Shown one piece after another: positions 26,793 through 35,048 of a DNA stretch of 64,000 nucleotides. The notes beneath the pieces were generated by a model. That model worked only from the letters and a program-made list of their open reading frames with translations. It had not been told where the DNA came from and did no database searches. Source of the DNA: Xanthobacter sp. NM-25 (GTDB lineage: Bacteria > Pseudomonadota > Alphaproteobacteria > Rhizobiales > Xanthobacteraceae). Positions within the stretch are counted from its first letter, which is position 1. Each line of letters starts with the position of its first letter. The position numbers were made by a program, and so were the translations under genes. Location of the stretch: assembly GCF_022138605.1 (NCBI RefSeq), contig NZ_JACBFS010000004.1:1-64000 (forward strand), read 5' to 3'.

Positions 26793-27098
26793 TCAGTGGG
26801 TCCAGGCGCCCATGCGGCGGAACGCGAAATTGTCCGAATAGGCGATCTTCTTGCGGCTCGTCTCGTGGGGCTCGAACACCTGGTAGGGAATGCCTTCGCG
26901 CTCGGCGTAGGCGATCGCCTCTTCCTTGCTCTCGAACGAGAGGCGCAGCTGGCTGCGCATGTCGCCGGATGAGGTGTAGCCCATCAGCGGCTCCACGGTC
27001 CGCGGCTGCTCGGGCTCGAACTCGAGCACCCAATGCTTGGTCTTCGCCACGCCCGACTGCATGGCATTGCGGGTCGGCTTGTAGATGCGTGCCACCAT
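26793..27098 (-). CDS. ETC complex I subunit, NDUFS4-like
   Basis: The 101-residue protein matches the ETC_C1 (NDUFS4/AQDQ) family, an accessory subunit of the alphaproteobacterial and mitochondrial NADH:ubiquinone oxidoreductase peripheral arm. Family features are ARIYKPTRNAMQSG at the start, KHWVLEFEP, MGYTSSGDMRSQLRLSFESKEEAIAYAE, and the C-terminal NFAFRRMGAWTH. It has no signal peptide or membrane span. It stands alone beside tRNA-Arg, the usual arrangement since this gene is not in the nuo operon. Confidence 0.93.
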   Translation of the reverse strand: MVARIYKPTRNAMQSGVAKTKHWVLEFEPEQPRTVEPLMGYTSSGDMRSQLRLSFESKEEAIAYAEREGIPYQVFEPHETSRKKIAYSDNFAFRRMGAWTH

Positions 27099-27260
27099 GG
27101 TTTCCAGCCTGCTTCGCGCGACAGGGTCGCGCCCGTCTCATCCGCTGCGATCTATAGTGAGAGCGGCGACGCCTGACAACAGAAGGCGCACAGGAGCGCC
27201 ATGGCTGGCTTTTGCGCCATAATTGGTGCCTTAAGTGGCCGCTCCTGTGCGGGGCGGCCC

Positions 27261-27938
27261 ATGCGCATTCTGCTCGTTGAAGACAACACGCGCCTCAATG
27301 CGCTCACCACCAGCGCCCTGCGCGCCGCCGGATTCGCGGTGGACGCGGTGGGCGCGGCGGGGGATGCGGAGGTGGCGCTGCGGGCCACGGGCTATGATGC
27401 CATCATCCTCGATCTCGGGCTGCCCGACCTCGACGGCATGGAGGTGCTGGCCCTCATCCGCCGCCGCGGGCTCGGCACGCCGGTTCTGGTGCTGACCGCC
27501 CGCGATGATGCCGCTTCCGTCATCGCCGGCCTCAATGGCGGCGCCGACGACTACATGCGCAAGCCCTTCAACATGGATGAGCTGGTGGCGCGGCTCAGGG
27601 CGTTGCTGCGCCGGCCGGGGGCGCCGGCCGGCCTTGCCCTCAAGGAGGGCAATGTGGAGCTCGACACCGCCGCCCGCCGCGCCACGGTGGCCGGCACGGG
27701 CCTCGATCTCAGCCGGCGCGAGGTGGGCGCGCTGGAGCTGCTGCTGCGCCGCAGCGGTGTGGTGGTCTCCAAGGCGGCGCTGGAGGAGGCGCTGTACGGC
27801 CATGGCGAGGAGGTGAGCTCCAATGCCATCGAGGTGCTGATCCACCGCCTGCGCAAGAAATTGTCGGGCGTGGGGGCTGATGTGGAGATCCACACCCTGC
27901 GCGGCATCGGCTATCTCTTGGCGAGGATCGCGCCGTGA
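27261..27938 (+). CDS. OmpR-family response regulator
   Basis: The 225-residue transcription factor has a receiver domain (1-115) with phospho-acceptor Asp51 (ILDLGLPD), acidic pair EDN at 7-9, Thr79 and Lys101 (RKPFN), and a winged-helix output domain (about 130-222, SSNAIEVLIHRLRKKL and RGIGYLL). ATG 27261 is the standard start (MRILLVEDN); the frame extends to 27201 without homology. It overlaps the kinase gene by 4 bases, so the pair is translationally coupled. Target genes are unknown; sequence is of the TctD/QseB type. Confidence 0.94.
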   Translation: MRILLVEDNTRLNALTTSALRAAGFAVDAVGAAGDAEVALRATGYDAIILDLGLPDLDGMEVLALIRRRGLGTPVLVLTARDDAASVIAGLNGGADDYMRKPFNMDELVARLRALLRRPGAPAGLALKEGNVELDTAARRATVAGTGLDLSRREVGALELLLRRSGVVVSKAALEEALYGHGEEVSSNAIEVLIHRLRKKLSGVGADVEIHTLRGIGYLLARIAP

Positions 27939-29296
27939 GGCGGGCGGTCCGCGGCCTGTTCGGCCGGCTCATGCTGGGCATGGTGGTGGTGAGCGTGCTG
28001 GCGGTGTGCGTCGCCGCCCTGTTCCTCTATGTGCGCTTCGATGCCATCAACACCCGGTTCCGGGAAGGCACGCTGCATTCCTTCGCCATGAGCATCGCCA
28101 AGGACGTGCGGCCTGACGCCACCGGCACCTTCGGCCCCATCCGCACCTCCACCGTGCATCGCATCGCCCAGGAGGGGGGCCATTTCATCGTGCTCGGTGC
28201 CTCCGGCGAGCGCATCGCCGGCTCGCCGGACATGAAGGATGCGCTGGTGCCGGTGGCCGATGAGGCGGAGCGCTATTTCGAGCTGCCCCAGGGCGGTTCG
28301 GCCGAGGCGCTCTATGGGCTGTCGCTCCAGGTGCCGGGCTTGCAGCCCCCGGCCTATGTGCAGGTGGTGTTCCCCAGCAGCGACGTGGTCTTCGATTCGG
28401 TGCTGGAGGAGTTTCTGCAGGACATCGCCTGGCTGTGGATTCCCTTCATGCTGATCATGCTCGGCACCAACCTTCTGGTGGCGCGCATCGCCTTGCGACC
28501 ATTGGCGCAGACGGCCCAACAGGCGGAACGGATCCAGCCCGGCGGGGTCTCGGTGACCCTGAGCGAGCAGGGCCTGCCGGATGACGTACTGGCCCTGGTG
28601 CGGGCGGTGAACCAGGCGCTGGGCCGGCTGCGGGAGGGCTACCGCGCGCAGGAAGAATTCGTCGGTGACATGGCCCATGAGCTCCGCACCCCGCTAGCGG
28701 TGATGAAGGCGCAGCTCGCCGCCACCGATGCACCGTTCGCGCGGGTGCTGGAGCGGGAGCTGGCGGGCATGGAGCGGCTGGTGGAGCAGCTTCTGGATCG
28801 GGTCCGGCTCGGCCGCTTCCGCATCGAGCCGGGGGATGTGGTGGATCTGGCCGTCGCCGCGCGCGAGGCCGCCGCGTTCCTGGCGCCGCAGATCATCGCC
28901 CGCCATCGCCTGATCGAGGTGGAGGCCGGCCCGGTGCCGGTGCTGGTGGCGGGCGGCCGCGACGATGTGTTCCGTGCCCTGCGCAATCTCATCGACAATG
29001 CGCTGGAGCATTCGCCGGAGGGTGGCCTGATCTTAGTGGTCGTCACCGATACCCCCGCGATCCGCGTTGTCGATCAAGGCCCCGGCCTTCCCGCCGATGT
29101 GCTGGATGCGGAGCATCGCCGGCGCGGGCTGGTGCGCAGTGATCGGCGGGAAGGTGTGGGTCTCGGCCTTGCCATCGTCGAGCGCACCATGCTGGTGCAT
29201 GGGGGCGAACTGGTCCTGTCCAATGGGGAGAGGGGTGGGGGCAGTGCGGAAATGCGCTTTCCGCCCCTCGCGCCGCCCGCCGTCAGCGCGGGCTGA
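27935..29296 (+). CDS. Sensor histidine kinase
   Basis: The 453-residue inner-membrane kinase starts at GTG 27935 overlapping the regulator stop. Two membrane spans (about 12-34 and 165-187) flank a periplasmic sensor of about 130 residues, followed by a HAMP-like linker, the HisKA domain with His248 (DMAHELRTPLAVM), and the ATPase domain with N box LRNLIDNALEHS, VDQGPGLP and GVGLGLAIV. The input signal cannot be read from sequence. It converges on the methyltransferase at the end of the six-gene operon, so control of that operon is possible but unproven. Confidence 0.93.
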   Translation: MRRAVRGLFGRLMLGMVVVSVLAVCVAALFLYVRFDAINTRFREGTLHSFAMSIAKDVRPDATGTFGPIRTSTVHRIAQEGGHFIVLGASGERIAGSPDMKDALVPVADEAERYFELPQGGSAEALYGLSLQVPGLQPPAYVQVVFPSSDVVFDSVLEEFLQDIAWLWIPFMLIMLGTNLLVARIALRPLAQTAQQAERIQPGGVSVTLSEQGLPDDVLALVRAVNQALGRLREGYRAQEEFVGDMAHELRTPLAVMKAQLAATDAPFARVLERELAGMERLVEQLLDRVRLGRFRIEPGDVVDLAVAAREAAAFLAPQIIARHRLIEVEAGPVPVLVAGGRDDVFRALRNLIDNALEHSPEGGLILVVVTDTPAIRVVDQGPGLPADVLDAEHRRRGLVRSDRREGVGLGLAIVERTMLVHGGELVLSNGERGGGSAEMRFPPLAPPAVSAG

Positions 29297-29371
29297 CGGA
29301 GAGCGGCGCGCCTCTCGCCGCGGCGGGGGCACGGCGGAAGCGGGGGAAGGCGGGGCCCGTCCGATGGACGC

Positions 29372-30040
29372 TCAGGCCGCTGCGGTGACGACGAGGCCGG
29401 CGATGCCGAAGGGCAGCGCCAGGGGGCGCACCTGGAGGTTTTGCGCGCGAAAGCCGCTGGCGCGCAGCACCCGTTCGAGGTCCGCGCCGTCATAGGTGGT
29501 GTGGGTGTCCGGCCCGGCGAACGGCCAATGGGCCATGGTGGCCCGCTCCGTCACGTAAAGGGCGAGGAGGCCGCCGGGGCGCAGCACCCGATGCAGCTCG
29601 GCCGCCGCCAACCCTTCCGGATCGAAGAAATAGGCCACATTCACCGCCAGCAGCTTGCTGAAGCTGGCATCGGCCCAGGGCAGGCGGCGCATGTCGCCGC
29701 AGCGCAGCTCCATGCGGCCGGCGTCGATCATCCTGGCGTTGCGGTGCCCGGCCTGCTCCAGCATGGTGGGCGAGCCATCGAGGCCGCAGATGCGGCCCCG
29801 CGTGACCCGGCGAGCGATCTGCACCAGGGCCTCGCCAGGGCCAAAGCCCACTTCCAGCACGTCATCATCCGGCTCCAGGCGCAGCGCCTTGATGGCGTGG
29901 CGGTTGGGCTCCCGGTTCAGGCGCGCCATCAGGTGGCCCATCACCCGGCCCGTGGTGCCCTCGGGATGGGCGAGCTGGCACCCGAGCCGATGCCACAGCC
30001 GCCGCTCGGCCGCGGGGGATGTTTCGGTCACGGCACTCAT
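29372..30040 (-). CDS. Class I SAM-dependent methyltransferase
   Basis: The 222-residue enzyme has the methyltransferase fold with motif I VLEVGFGPGEALV (about 60-72), an acidic motif II residue (CGLDGSP), motif III-like CGDMRRLPWADASF, and ELHRVLRPGGLLALYV. It is soluble, UbiE/phospholipid-methyltransferase-like at the N-terminus (MARLNREPNRHAIKAL). ATG 30040 overlaps the stop of the TPR gene by one base (TGATG), so it is the last gene of the operon starting at 34324. The substrate is unknown. Confidence 0.85.
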   Translation of the reverse strand: MSAVTETSPAAERRLWHRLGCQLAHPEGTTGRVMGHLMARLNREPNRHAIKALRLEPDDDVLEVGFGPGEALVQIARRVTRGRICGLDGSPTMLEQAGHRNARMIDAGRMELRCGDMRRLPWADASFSKLLAVNVAYFFDPEGLAAAELHRVLRPGGLLALYVTERATMAHWPFAGPDTHTTYDGADLERVLRASGFRAQNLQVRPLALPFGIAGLVVTAAA

Positions 30041-30738
30041 CACAGCTTGGCCTGGATCTTTTCGAGCTTCTCCTGGATCACCAGGCGGCGGTTCTTGTCC
30101 CACAACGGGCGCTGCGGGTTGGGTGCGATGGCCAGCGCATGGGTGAAGGCCTCGTGAGCCTTGACGTATTCGCCCTGGTCCATCAGGAAGTCGCCATAGA
30201 AATACCAGGCGTCGAGGCCGTTGGGCGCGGCGGCGGTGGCCTGCTCCAACAGATGGCGGGCCTTCTTCTTGTCGCCGAACGCCACGGGGAAGCCGGGCAC
30301 CCGATAATAGAGCACGCCGAGGCTGGTGGCCGCGCCGCCATCAAGGGCGGTGGGGCTCATGCGATAGGCCTTCTCCAGGGTGTCGCGGGCCCGCGTCGCC
30401 AGCGACAAAGCGGAGATGGGGTTGACCATGGAGGCCCGCTCCGAGGTGATGATGCCATCCCAGATCAGCGCTTCCACCCGATCCGGATTCTTCTCCGCCA
30501 TGGTGTCCGCTTCGGCGCCCAGAGCGTTCATCTGTTCGGTCTGGCGGTCGCCTTCCGGCACCGTGAATTTGATGGTTTCCCATTTGATCTGCATCTGCCG
30601 CACCTGGGCGGCGAGGGCATCTTCGGTGCCGGCAGGCGGGGCTGCAAAAGCTACGGGCGACCAGGCGAGGGGGCTCGCCGCCAGCGCGACGGTGGCGAGC
30701 AATGCGGCGCGCAGCAGCAGCTTGGGGGAGTGGCGCAT
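30040..30738 (-). CDS. Exported TPR-repeat protein
   Basis: The 232-residue product has a clear Sec signal peptide (RHSPKLLLRAALLATVALAAS, cleavage about AFA, residue 32). The mature part is all helical with TPR-like repeats (GLDAWYFYGDFLMDQGEYVKAHEAFTHAL). It resembles the T-component (TatT-like) family of periplasmic TRAP-associated TPR proteins, but no TRAP transporter is nearby. It lies 57 bases after the SDR gene and overlaps the methyltransferase by one base. A scaffold or substrate-handling role in the periplasm is inferred. Confidence 0.7.
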   Translation of the reverse strand: MRHSPKLLLRAALLATVALAASPLAWSPVAFAAPPAGTEDALAAQVRQMQIKWETIKFTVPEGDRQTEQMNALGAEADTMAEKNPDRVEALIWDGIITSERASMVNPISALSLATRARDTLEKAYRMSPTALDGGAATSLGVLYYRVPGFPVAFGDKKKARHLLEQATAAAPNGLDAWYFYGDFLMDQGEYVKAHEAFTHALAIAPNPQRPLWDKNRRLVIQEKLEKIQAKL

Positions 30739-30795
30739 GGGGTGTCCTTTTTGAATGGGGGCGCCCGGCAGGGCGCGAGAGGGGGGAAGGCGCCT

Positions 30796-31581
30796 TCAGG
30801 CGGCCCGTGTGGTGGTGCGCGTCAGGGCGCGGTCGATGAGCTTGGGGGCGAGGCGCTGCACCAGCACGAACAGCCGCTCGGGCCCAGCGGGATAGGCGCT
30901 GTCGCGGCTCGCCGCGATGGCGCGCCAGATGTGGCCGGCCACCGCTTCCGGAGCATCGAGGGCCATACGGGTTGTGGCGATGAGGTCGTCGAAGGCCGAC
31001 GCGGCCGCGGTGCGGGTGGCCCGCGGTGCCACATAGGTGACGCCGATACCCCGCGCCGCCCATTCCCGCCGCAAGGCGCTGGAGAAGCCGCGCAAGGCGA
31101 ATTTGGAGGCGGAATAGGCGGCAAAGCCGGGATAGGCGATGTCGCCGAACACCGAGCCCACATTCACCACCCGCGACGGGCGGGCGGCTTCCAGAAGCGG
31201 CAGCAGGTCCCGCGTCAGCGCCATGGGCGCCACCACATTGGTGCGGAAGGTGGCTTCCAGCGCCGCGTCATCGAGGGCGGAGACATCGCCGCCCTCCACC
31301 ACGCCCGCATTGTTGATGAGGACATCGAGCCCCGGCCAGGCGGCGCCGAGCCGCGCCACCAGCTTCTGGCGATCGGCGGGGGAGGTGAGATCGCAGGGAA
31401 TGATGAGCGGCTCGGCGGACGCGGGCAGGCCGGCGGCGGTTTCCGCCAAGGCCTTGGCCCGGCGGCCACACAGGGCCACCTTGAAGCCGCGGCGCGCCGC
31501 CTCCCGGGCCAGCGCCCGACCGATGCCGGAGCCGCCGCCGGTGATGAGCACGTGCCGTGCGGCGGGGGTCTCACGCGGCAT
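30796..31581 (-). CDS. Short-chain dehydrogenase/reductase
   Basis: The 261-residue enzyme has the classical SDR features: cofactor motif TGGGSGIG (14-21), structural NNAG (90-93), and the catalytic Ser143, Tyr156 and Lys160 (YSASK). It reduces or oxidises a carbonyl/alcohol pair with NAD(P)H. ATG 31581 is preferred; its coding start overlaps the end of the diiron-protein gene by 11 bases, so translation is coupled. The Arg at position 40 (CGRR) suggests NADPH preference. The substrate is presumably the acyl product of the neighbouring ligase. Confidence 0.9.
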   Translation of the reverse strand: MPRETPAARHVLITGGGSGIGRALAREAARRGFKVALCGRRAKALAETAAGLPASAEPLIIPCDLTSPADRQKLVARLGAAWPGLDVLINNAGVVEGGDVSALDDAALEATFRTNVVAPMALTRDLLPLLEAARPSRVVNVGSVFGDIAYPGFAAYSASKFALRGFSSALRREWAARGIGVTYVAPRATRTAAASAFDDLIATTRMALDAPEAVAGHIWRAIAASRDSAYPAGPERLFVLVQRLAPKLIDRALTRTTTRAA

Positions 31582-32281
31582 GATGCAGCTCCGCGCCGGC
31601 GCCGAGATCGCGGAAGATGTCGCCATAGAGCCGGTAGAACAGCTTGGCGTGATCGATGATCAGGTCCTGGGTCGCGGCCGCGTCGATGCCGTCCGCCAGA
31701 TTGCGGAAGAAGGCCACATGGTCCTGGTCGAGGCTGCCGTGGGTGCGCAGATAGGTGAAGCCGGCTTCACCCTTTGTGCCGAGACTGTGCTTGAGGGTAT
31801 CGGCCAGCCGATCGGCCAGCAGCACCGACATGCCTTCCAGCACATGCACGCTGCCGAGCATGGCATAGGGGCTCACATGCTCAATGGCGTGATAGGCGAA
31901 CGCCACCATGATGCGGCAGGCCGGGCCGGGCGTGCCGCGCCGCGCCGCGTCCGCATCGCCCCCCAAGGCGCGGATGTCATCGAGGATCCATTTCTCGTGG
32001 CCCCGTTCTTCCTGCATGTAGGCCATCAGCGCATCCTGATAGCGCTCGTCGCCGGTGCGGGAGGCGGCCAGGGCCAGCAGCGGAAAGGTGTGCTTCACAT
32101 GGTGGTAAGCCTCGGTGAGGAACGCCACATAGAGCGCCTTGGGGGCGCCGTTGCGCAGCGCCTGCTGCACCAAGGGAATGGCCAGGAAGCGCTCCCGCTC
32201 GGCGGTGGTCTCCTGGGTCAGGCGCTCATAGAAGCGCGGCGCGTGCGCCGGGGAATGTGCGGTTTGGGTGGTCTGGGTCAC
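31571..32281 (-). CDS. Heme-oxygenase-like iron-containing redox enzyme (TenA/PqqC fold)
   Basis: The 236-residue helical protein belongs to the TenA/PqqC/CADD structural family often named iron-containing redox enzyme. Candidate metal ligands are E57, H60/H61, E91/E92, H95 (EERGHEKW), H181, D185/D187 and H188, the kind of set used by heme-oxygenase-like diiron oxidases such as UndA and CADD. GTG 32281 is chosen because homology starts there and a weak AAAGG lies upstream; the longer frame overlaps the ligase gene. It lies in an operon with a ligase and an SDR, so oxidation of a carrier- or CoA-bound acyl group is a reasonable inference. Confidence 0.75.
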   Translation of the reverse strand: MTQTTQTAHSPAHAPRFYERLTQETTAERERFLAIPLVQQALRNGAPKALYVAFLTEAYHHVKHTFPLLALAASRTGDERYQDALMAYMQEERGHEKWILDDIRALGGDADAARRGTPGPACRIMVAFAYHAIEHVSPYAMLGSVHVLEGMSVLLADRLADTLKHSLGTKGEAGFTYLRTHGSLDQDHVAFFRNLADGIDAAATQDLIIDHAKLFYRLYGDIFRDLGAGAELHHAA

Positions 32282-32310
32282 GTGGGGGGCCTTTCGTCTT
32301 GATTGGGGGG

Positions 32311-33759
32311 TCAGGCGGCGCCGGCGGATGTGGCGGCGGCGAAATGGACTCGCACCGCCTGCCGGCGCATGCGGCCGTTGCCGGTGAGGAGCTGGAGCGC
32401 CTGGGCCTCGGCGCGGGTCAGGGCTTCGATCCGGACCGGGCGCGCATAGGCCGGCAGGCCGGAGCAGCGCGTCGCCACCTGGGCGATGAGGCGGGCGGGG
32501 TCCGTGGTGAGGGCGGTTTCCGCCGGGGCCGTGGGCAGGATCAGCGCCGCCACCGCGCCGTGCGCCTCCACCACCGCGCAGGCGGCGATGTCGGGATCGT
32601 CGAGAAGGGTGGTCTCCACCCATTCGGCGCGCACATTGCGGCCCAGCGCGGTGACGATCACATTGTCCTTGCGGCCCAGCACCCGCAGCCGGCCGGCATC
32701 GTCGAAGGCGCCAAGATCGCCGGTGGCCCAGGGGCGGCGTGCCGGTGGGCCGCCGAGATAGCCATCGGTCACCGAGGGGCCGTCCACCAGAATTTCGCCA
32801 TCGGCGGCGAGGGAGACCGCGAGCCCCGGCAGCGGCGCGCCCACGGTGCCCGCGACCCGGGCACCGGGCCGGTTCAGGGCCACCACGGCGCAGCATTCCG
32901 AAAGGCCGTAGCCCTCATGCACCGGAATGCCCAGCTGCCAGGCGGCAGCCGCCACTCCCGCCGGCACCGGCGCGCCGCCCACCGCGACAAAGCGCAGGCT
33001 CTCCGGGGCCTTGCGGCCGGTGGCGCCGAGTTCCCCCACCCACACGCGCAGCAGCTCGGGCACCAGCACGCCGACGGTGGGCTGATGATGGGCGTAGGTG
33101 GCCGCAAGGCCCGTGGGCTGGCCGTGCCCCACGGCATCGGCGAGCGCTGTGTCGAAATAGGTCCGCCCGCCCACCAGGGCCGGCACCAGCACGGCGCACA
33201 GCGCTTCCAGCAAAAGGGCCAGCGGCAGCACCGAAAGATAGGAATCCTCTGCCGTGGCGCCGATGGCGCTGGCGAGCGCCGCCGCCGACCAGCCGAGCTG
33301 GCCGCTCTCATGGCGCACCCCCTTGGGGCGGCCGGTGGAGCCGGAGGTGTAGATGATGGCGCCAAATCCCTCGCGATAGCTGGGCCACGGCCCCTCGCCA
33401 TCACCTAGCCGGACCGACAGGCAGGGAAGGCCGGGCAGGGCCGGGGCGCCGGCGGTGGTCAGCACCAGATCGATCCCCGCATCGCCGATCACATGGGCCA
33501 GCTGGGCGGGGCTGAAGAAGGGCGGCAGCGGCACGGCGATCCGGCCGGACATCAGGCAGGCAAACGCCGCCACCGCCCATTCCCGCCCGTTCGGCAGCAA
33601 AAGGCCCACCACCCGCGCCGATGCGGGAAACTGAGCGGCGAGCCGCCCCGCCTCCACCAGCAGCCCGCGGCGGGTGAGGGTGCCCGCCGCATCGCTGAAC
33701 AAGGGGCGCTCCGGCGCCGCATGGGCGTTCGCGAGAACCTGCTCAAAGAAGGTCCGCAT
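32311..33759 (-). CDS. AMP-forming acyl/aryl ligase (ANL superfamily)
   Basis: The 482-residue enzyme activates a carboxylate as acyl-AMP. Motifs in order: phosphate loop IIYTSGSTGRPKGV (135-148), VGGAPVP, EGYGLSECCAV (adenine pocket), ATGDLG, and GRKDNVIVTALGRNV at the hinge. The C-terminal A10 motif is GNGRMRR: the Lys that normally catalyses adenylation is Arg, so either the chemistry or the acyl acceptor step may differ. ATG 33759 is used; it overlaps the upstream gene by 17 bases. No carrier-protein domain is attached. Confidence 0.87.
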   Translation of the reverse strand: MRTFFEQVLANAHAAPERPLFSDAAGTLTRRGLLVEAGRLAAQFPASARVVGLLLPNGREWAVAAFACLMSGRIAVPLPPFFSPAQLAHVIGDAGIDLVLTTAGAPALPGLPCLSVRLGDGEGPWPSYREGFGAIIYTSGSTGRPKGVRHESGQLGWSAAALASAIGATAEDSYLSVLPLALLLEALCAVLVPALVGGRTYFDTALADAVGHGQPTGLAATYAHHQPTVGVLVPELLRVWVGELGATGRKAPESLRFVAVGGAPVPAGVAAAAWQLGIPVHEGYGLSECCAVVALNRPGARVAGTVGAPLPGLAVSLAADGEILVDGPSVTDGYLGGPPARRPWATGDLGAFDDAGRLRVLGRKDNVIVTALGRNVRAEWVETTLLDDPDIAACAVVEAHGAVAALILPTAPAETALTTDPARLIAQVATRCSGLPAYARPVRIEALTRAEAQALQLLTGNGRMRRQAVRVHFAAATSAGAA

Positions 33760-34324
33760 GCCCCGCCTCCCGGCTTGTCGGAACGCGGCTGCGCAGCAGC
33801 GGAGCCCCGCGCACGGCGTAGACCTTCGGGGACGTGGCATAATACCGTCCCCAGGCGGCTGCATCGGCCACCCGGCCGGGGTCGGCCTCGGCGAGGGGGA
33901 TGGGGGCAAGGCCGCGGTGGGCGAGCAGCAGGCTGAGGCGGTGGGTGAGGGTGAAGAAGCCCCAGCCGATTCCGTGGTCGGCGCCGAAGCCGATGATGTC
34001 GTCGACGAAGGGGCGGATGTCTCGCGGCGAGCGACCGGCGAGGGTGGTGACTTCCAGCACCTCCTCGCGCCGCACCGTTCGGCCCTCGCGGGCTGTCAGC
34101 AGCGCCTCGATGGGCGCGCCGAGATATTGCTCGGAGAAAAAGCCATCCCCGGCAAGACGCAATCCGGCGGCGCACAGAAGGTCGCCGCGGGGGCTGAAAC
34201 GGCAGATCAGACGACTGGCGAAAGCCTGGATCCGGGCCCCGTATTGCCGCTGGTAAACGTTCTGAATGAACGCTTCGACGTCGCTCCGCTCGGCATCGCC
34301 GGGCTCGATGATCAGCTGAGACAT
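33743..34324 (-). CDS. Thermostable hemolysin-family protein (GNAT/LuxI-like fold)
   Basis: The 193-residue protein matches the thermostable hemolysin (delta-VPH) family: NVYQRQYGARIQAFASRLI, CAAGLRLAGDGFFSEQYLGAPIEALL and EVTTLAGRS. Despite the name, these proteins have a predicted acetyltransferase/autoinducer-synthase-like fold, so an acyl-transfer role is as likely as a toxin role. There is no signal peptide, which argues against a secreted hemolysin. ATG 34324 follows GTGGAG and leads the six-gene operon; it overlaps the ligase by 17 bases. The name reflects family history only. Confidence 0.78.
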   Translation of the reverse strand: MSQLIIEPGDAERSDVEAFIQNVYQRQYGARIQAFASRLICRFSPRGDLLCAAGLRLAGDGFFSEQYLGAPIEALLTAREGRTVRREEVLEVTTLAGRSPRDIRPFVDDIIGFGADHGIGWGFFTLTHRLSLLLAHRGLAPIPLAEADPGRVADAAAWGRYYATSPKVYAVRGAPLLRSRVPTSREAGHADLL

Positions 34325-34493
34325 CCGCTCCACTCATCCTGCCTTGGAAGGTCGAGCGGAAAGTCGTCGGCTCAGCTTACGCCAGACTTACAGGGTCAAG
34401 GAAAGTCGGCGGAGAAACCCCGGCGAATTTGCGGCAAAGCTCACCGGATTGGTCCGTCAGACGGCCGGTCGGAAATGTGTAAAGTATTGACGA

Positions 34494-35036
34494 TCAAGCC
34501 TTCTCCACGCGCTGGTTCCACGGTGCTCGGGCCAGCAGCAGGCCGAGACCACAGATATCGGTGATGCCGGCGAACACCAGCCCGGCACCGACGAAGCCCG
34601 ACAGCACAATGAAGGCGGGATGCACCAGAACGGCCAGCAGCACGCCCAGAACGACCAAACTGCCGGCGGCGATACGTACTTGCCGTTCCAGCGAAATCAC
34701 CGCCACCGCGCCGCGCGTCACCGGAAAGCCGGCGGCCTCCCAGCCGGCCGTACCGCCTTCCACCACCGTCACGTCGGGAAATCCGGCCTTCTCGAAGGCG
34801 GCGGCGCCGAGCTTCGAGCGGTTCTGAGTGCGGCAGATGACATGGATGCGCCGGTCGCGCGGGGCGCGGCCGCTCACGGCCAGCGCCTCCGGGTCGAGCC
34901 CGCTGAGGGGAGCACTCAAGGCTTGCGGAATATGCACTTGCGCATATTCCGCTGGGGTGCGTACGTCGATGAGCACGAGGTCCGGTTGGCTCTCAAGCCG
35001 GCTGCGCAATGCGGCGATGGAGATGATTTCGGCCAT
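34494..35036 (-). CDS. Membrane-anchored rhodanese (YgaP-like)
   Basis: The 180-residue protein has a rhodanese domain (about 1-105) with active loop CRTQNRS carrying the catalytic Cys, and a C-terminal DUF2892 region with two membrane spans (about 125-145 and 148-170) as in E. coli YgaP. It moves sulfane sulfur at the inner face of the membrane. It follows the encapsulin-associated cysteine desulfurase by 12 bases and is the last gene of that operon, so transfer of persulfide sulfur to or from that system is a fair inference. Confidence 0.9.
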   Translation of the reverse strand: MAEIISIAALRSRLESQPDLVLIDVRTPAEYAQVHIPQALSAPLSGLDPEALAVSGRAPRDRRIHVICRTQNRSKLGAAAFEKAGFPDVTVVEGGTAGWEAAGFPVTRGAVAVISLERQVRIAAGSLVVLGVLLAVLVHPAFIVLSGFVGAGLVFAGITDICGLGLLLARAPWNQRVEKA

Positions 35037-35048
35037 GGGGCCTCCTGT

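Noticed and set aside
33743..34324. Secreted hemolysin toxin
   Set aside because: There is no signal peptide or pore-forming motif; the family fold and operon context point to an enzyme.
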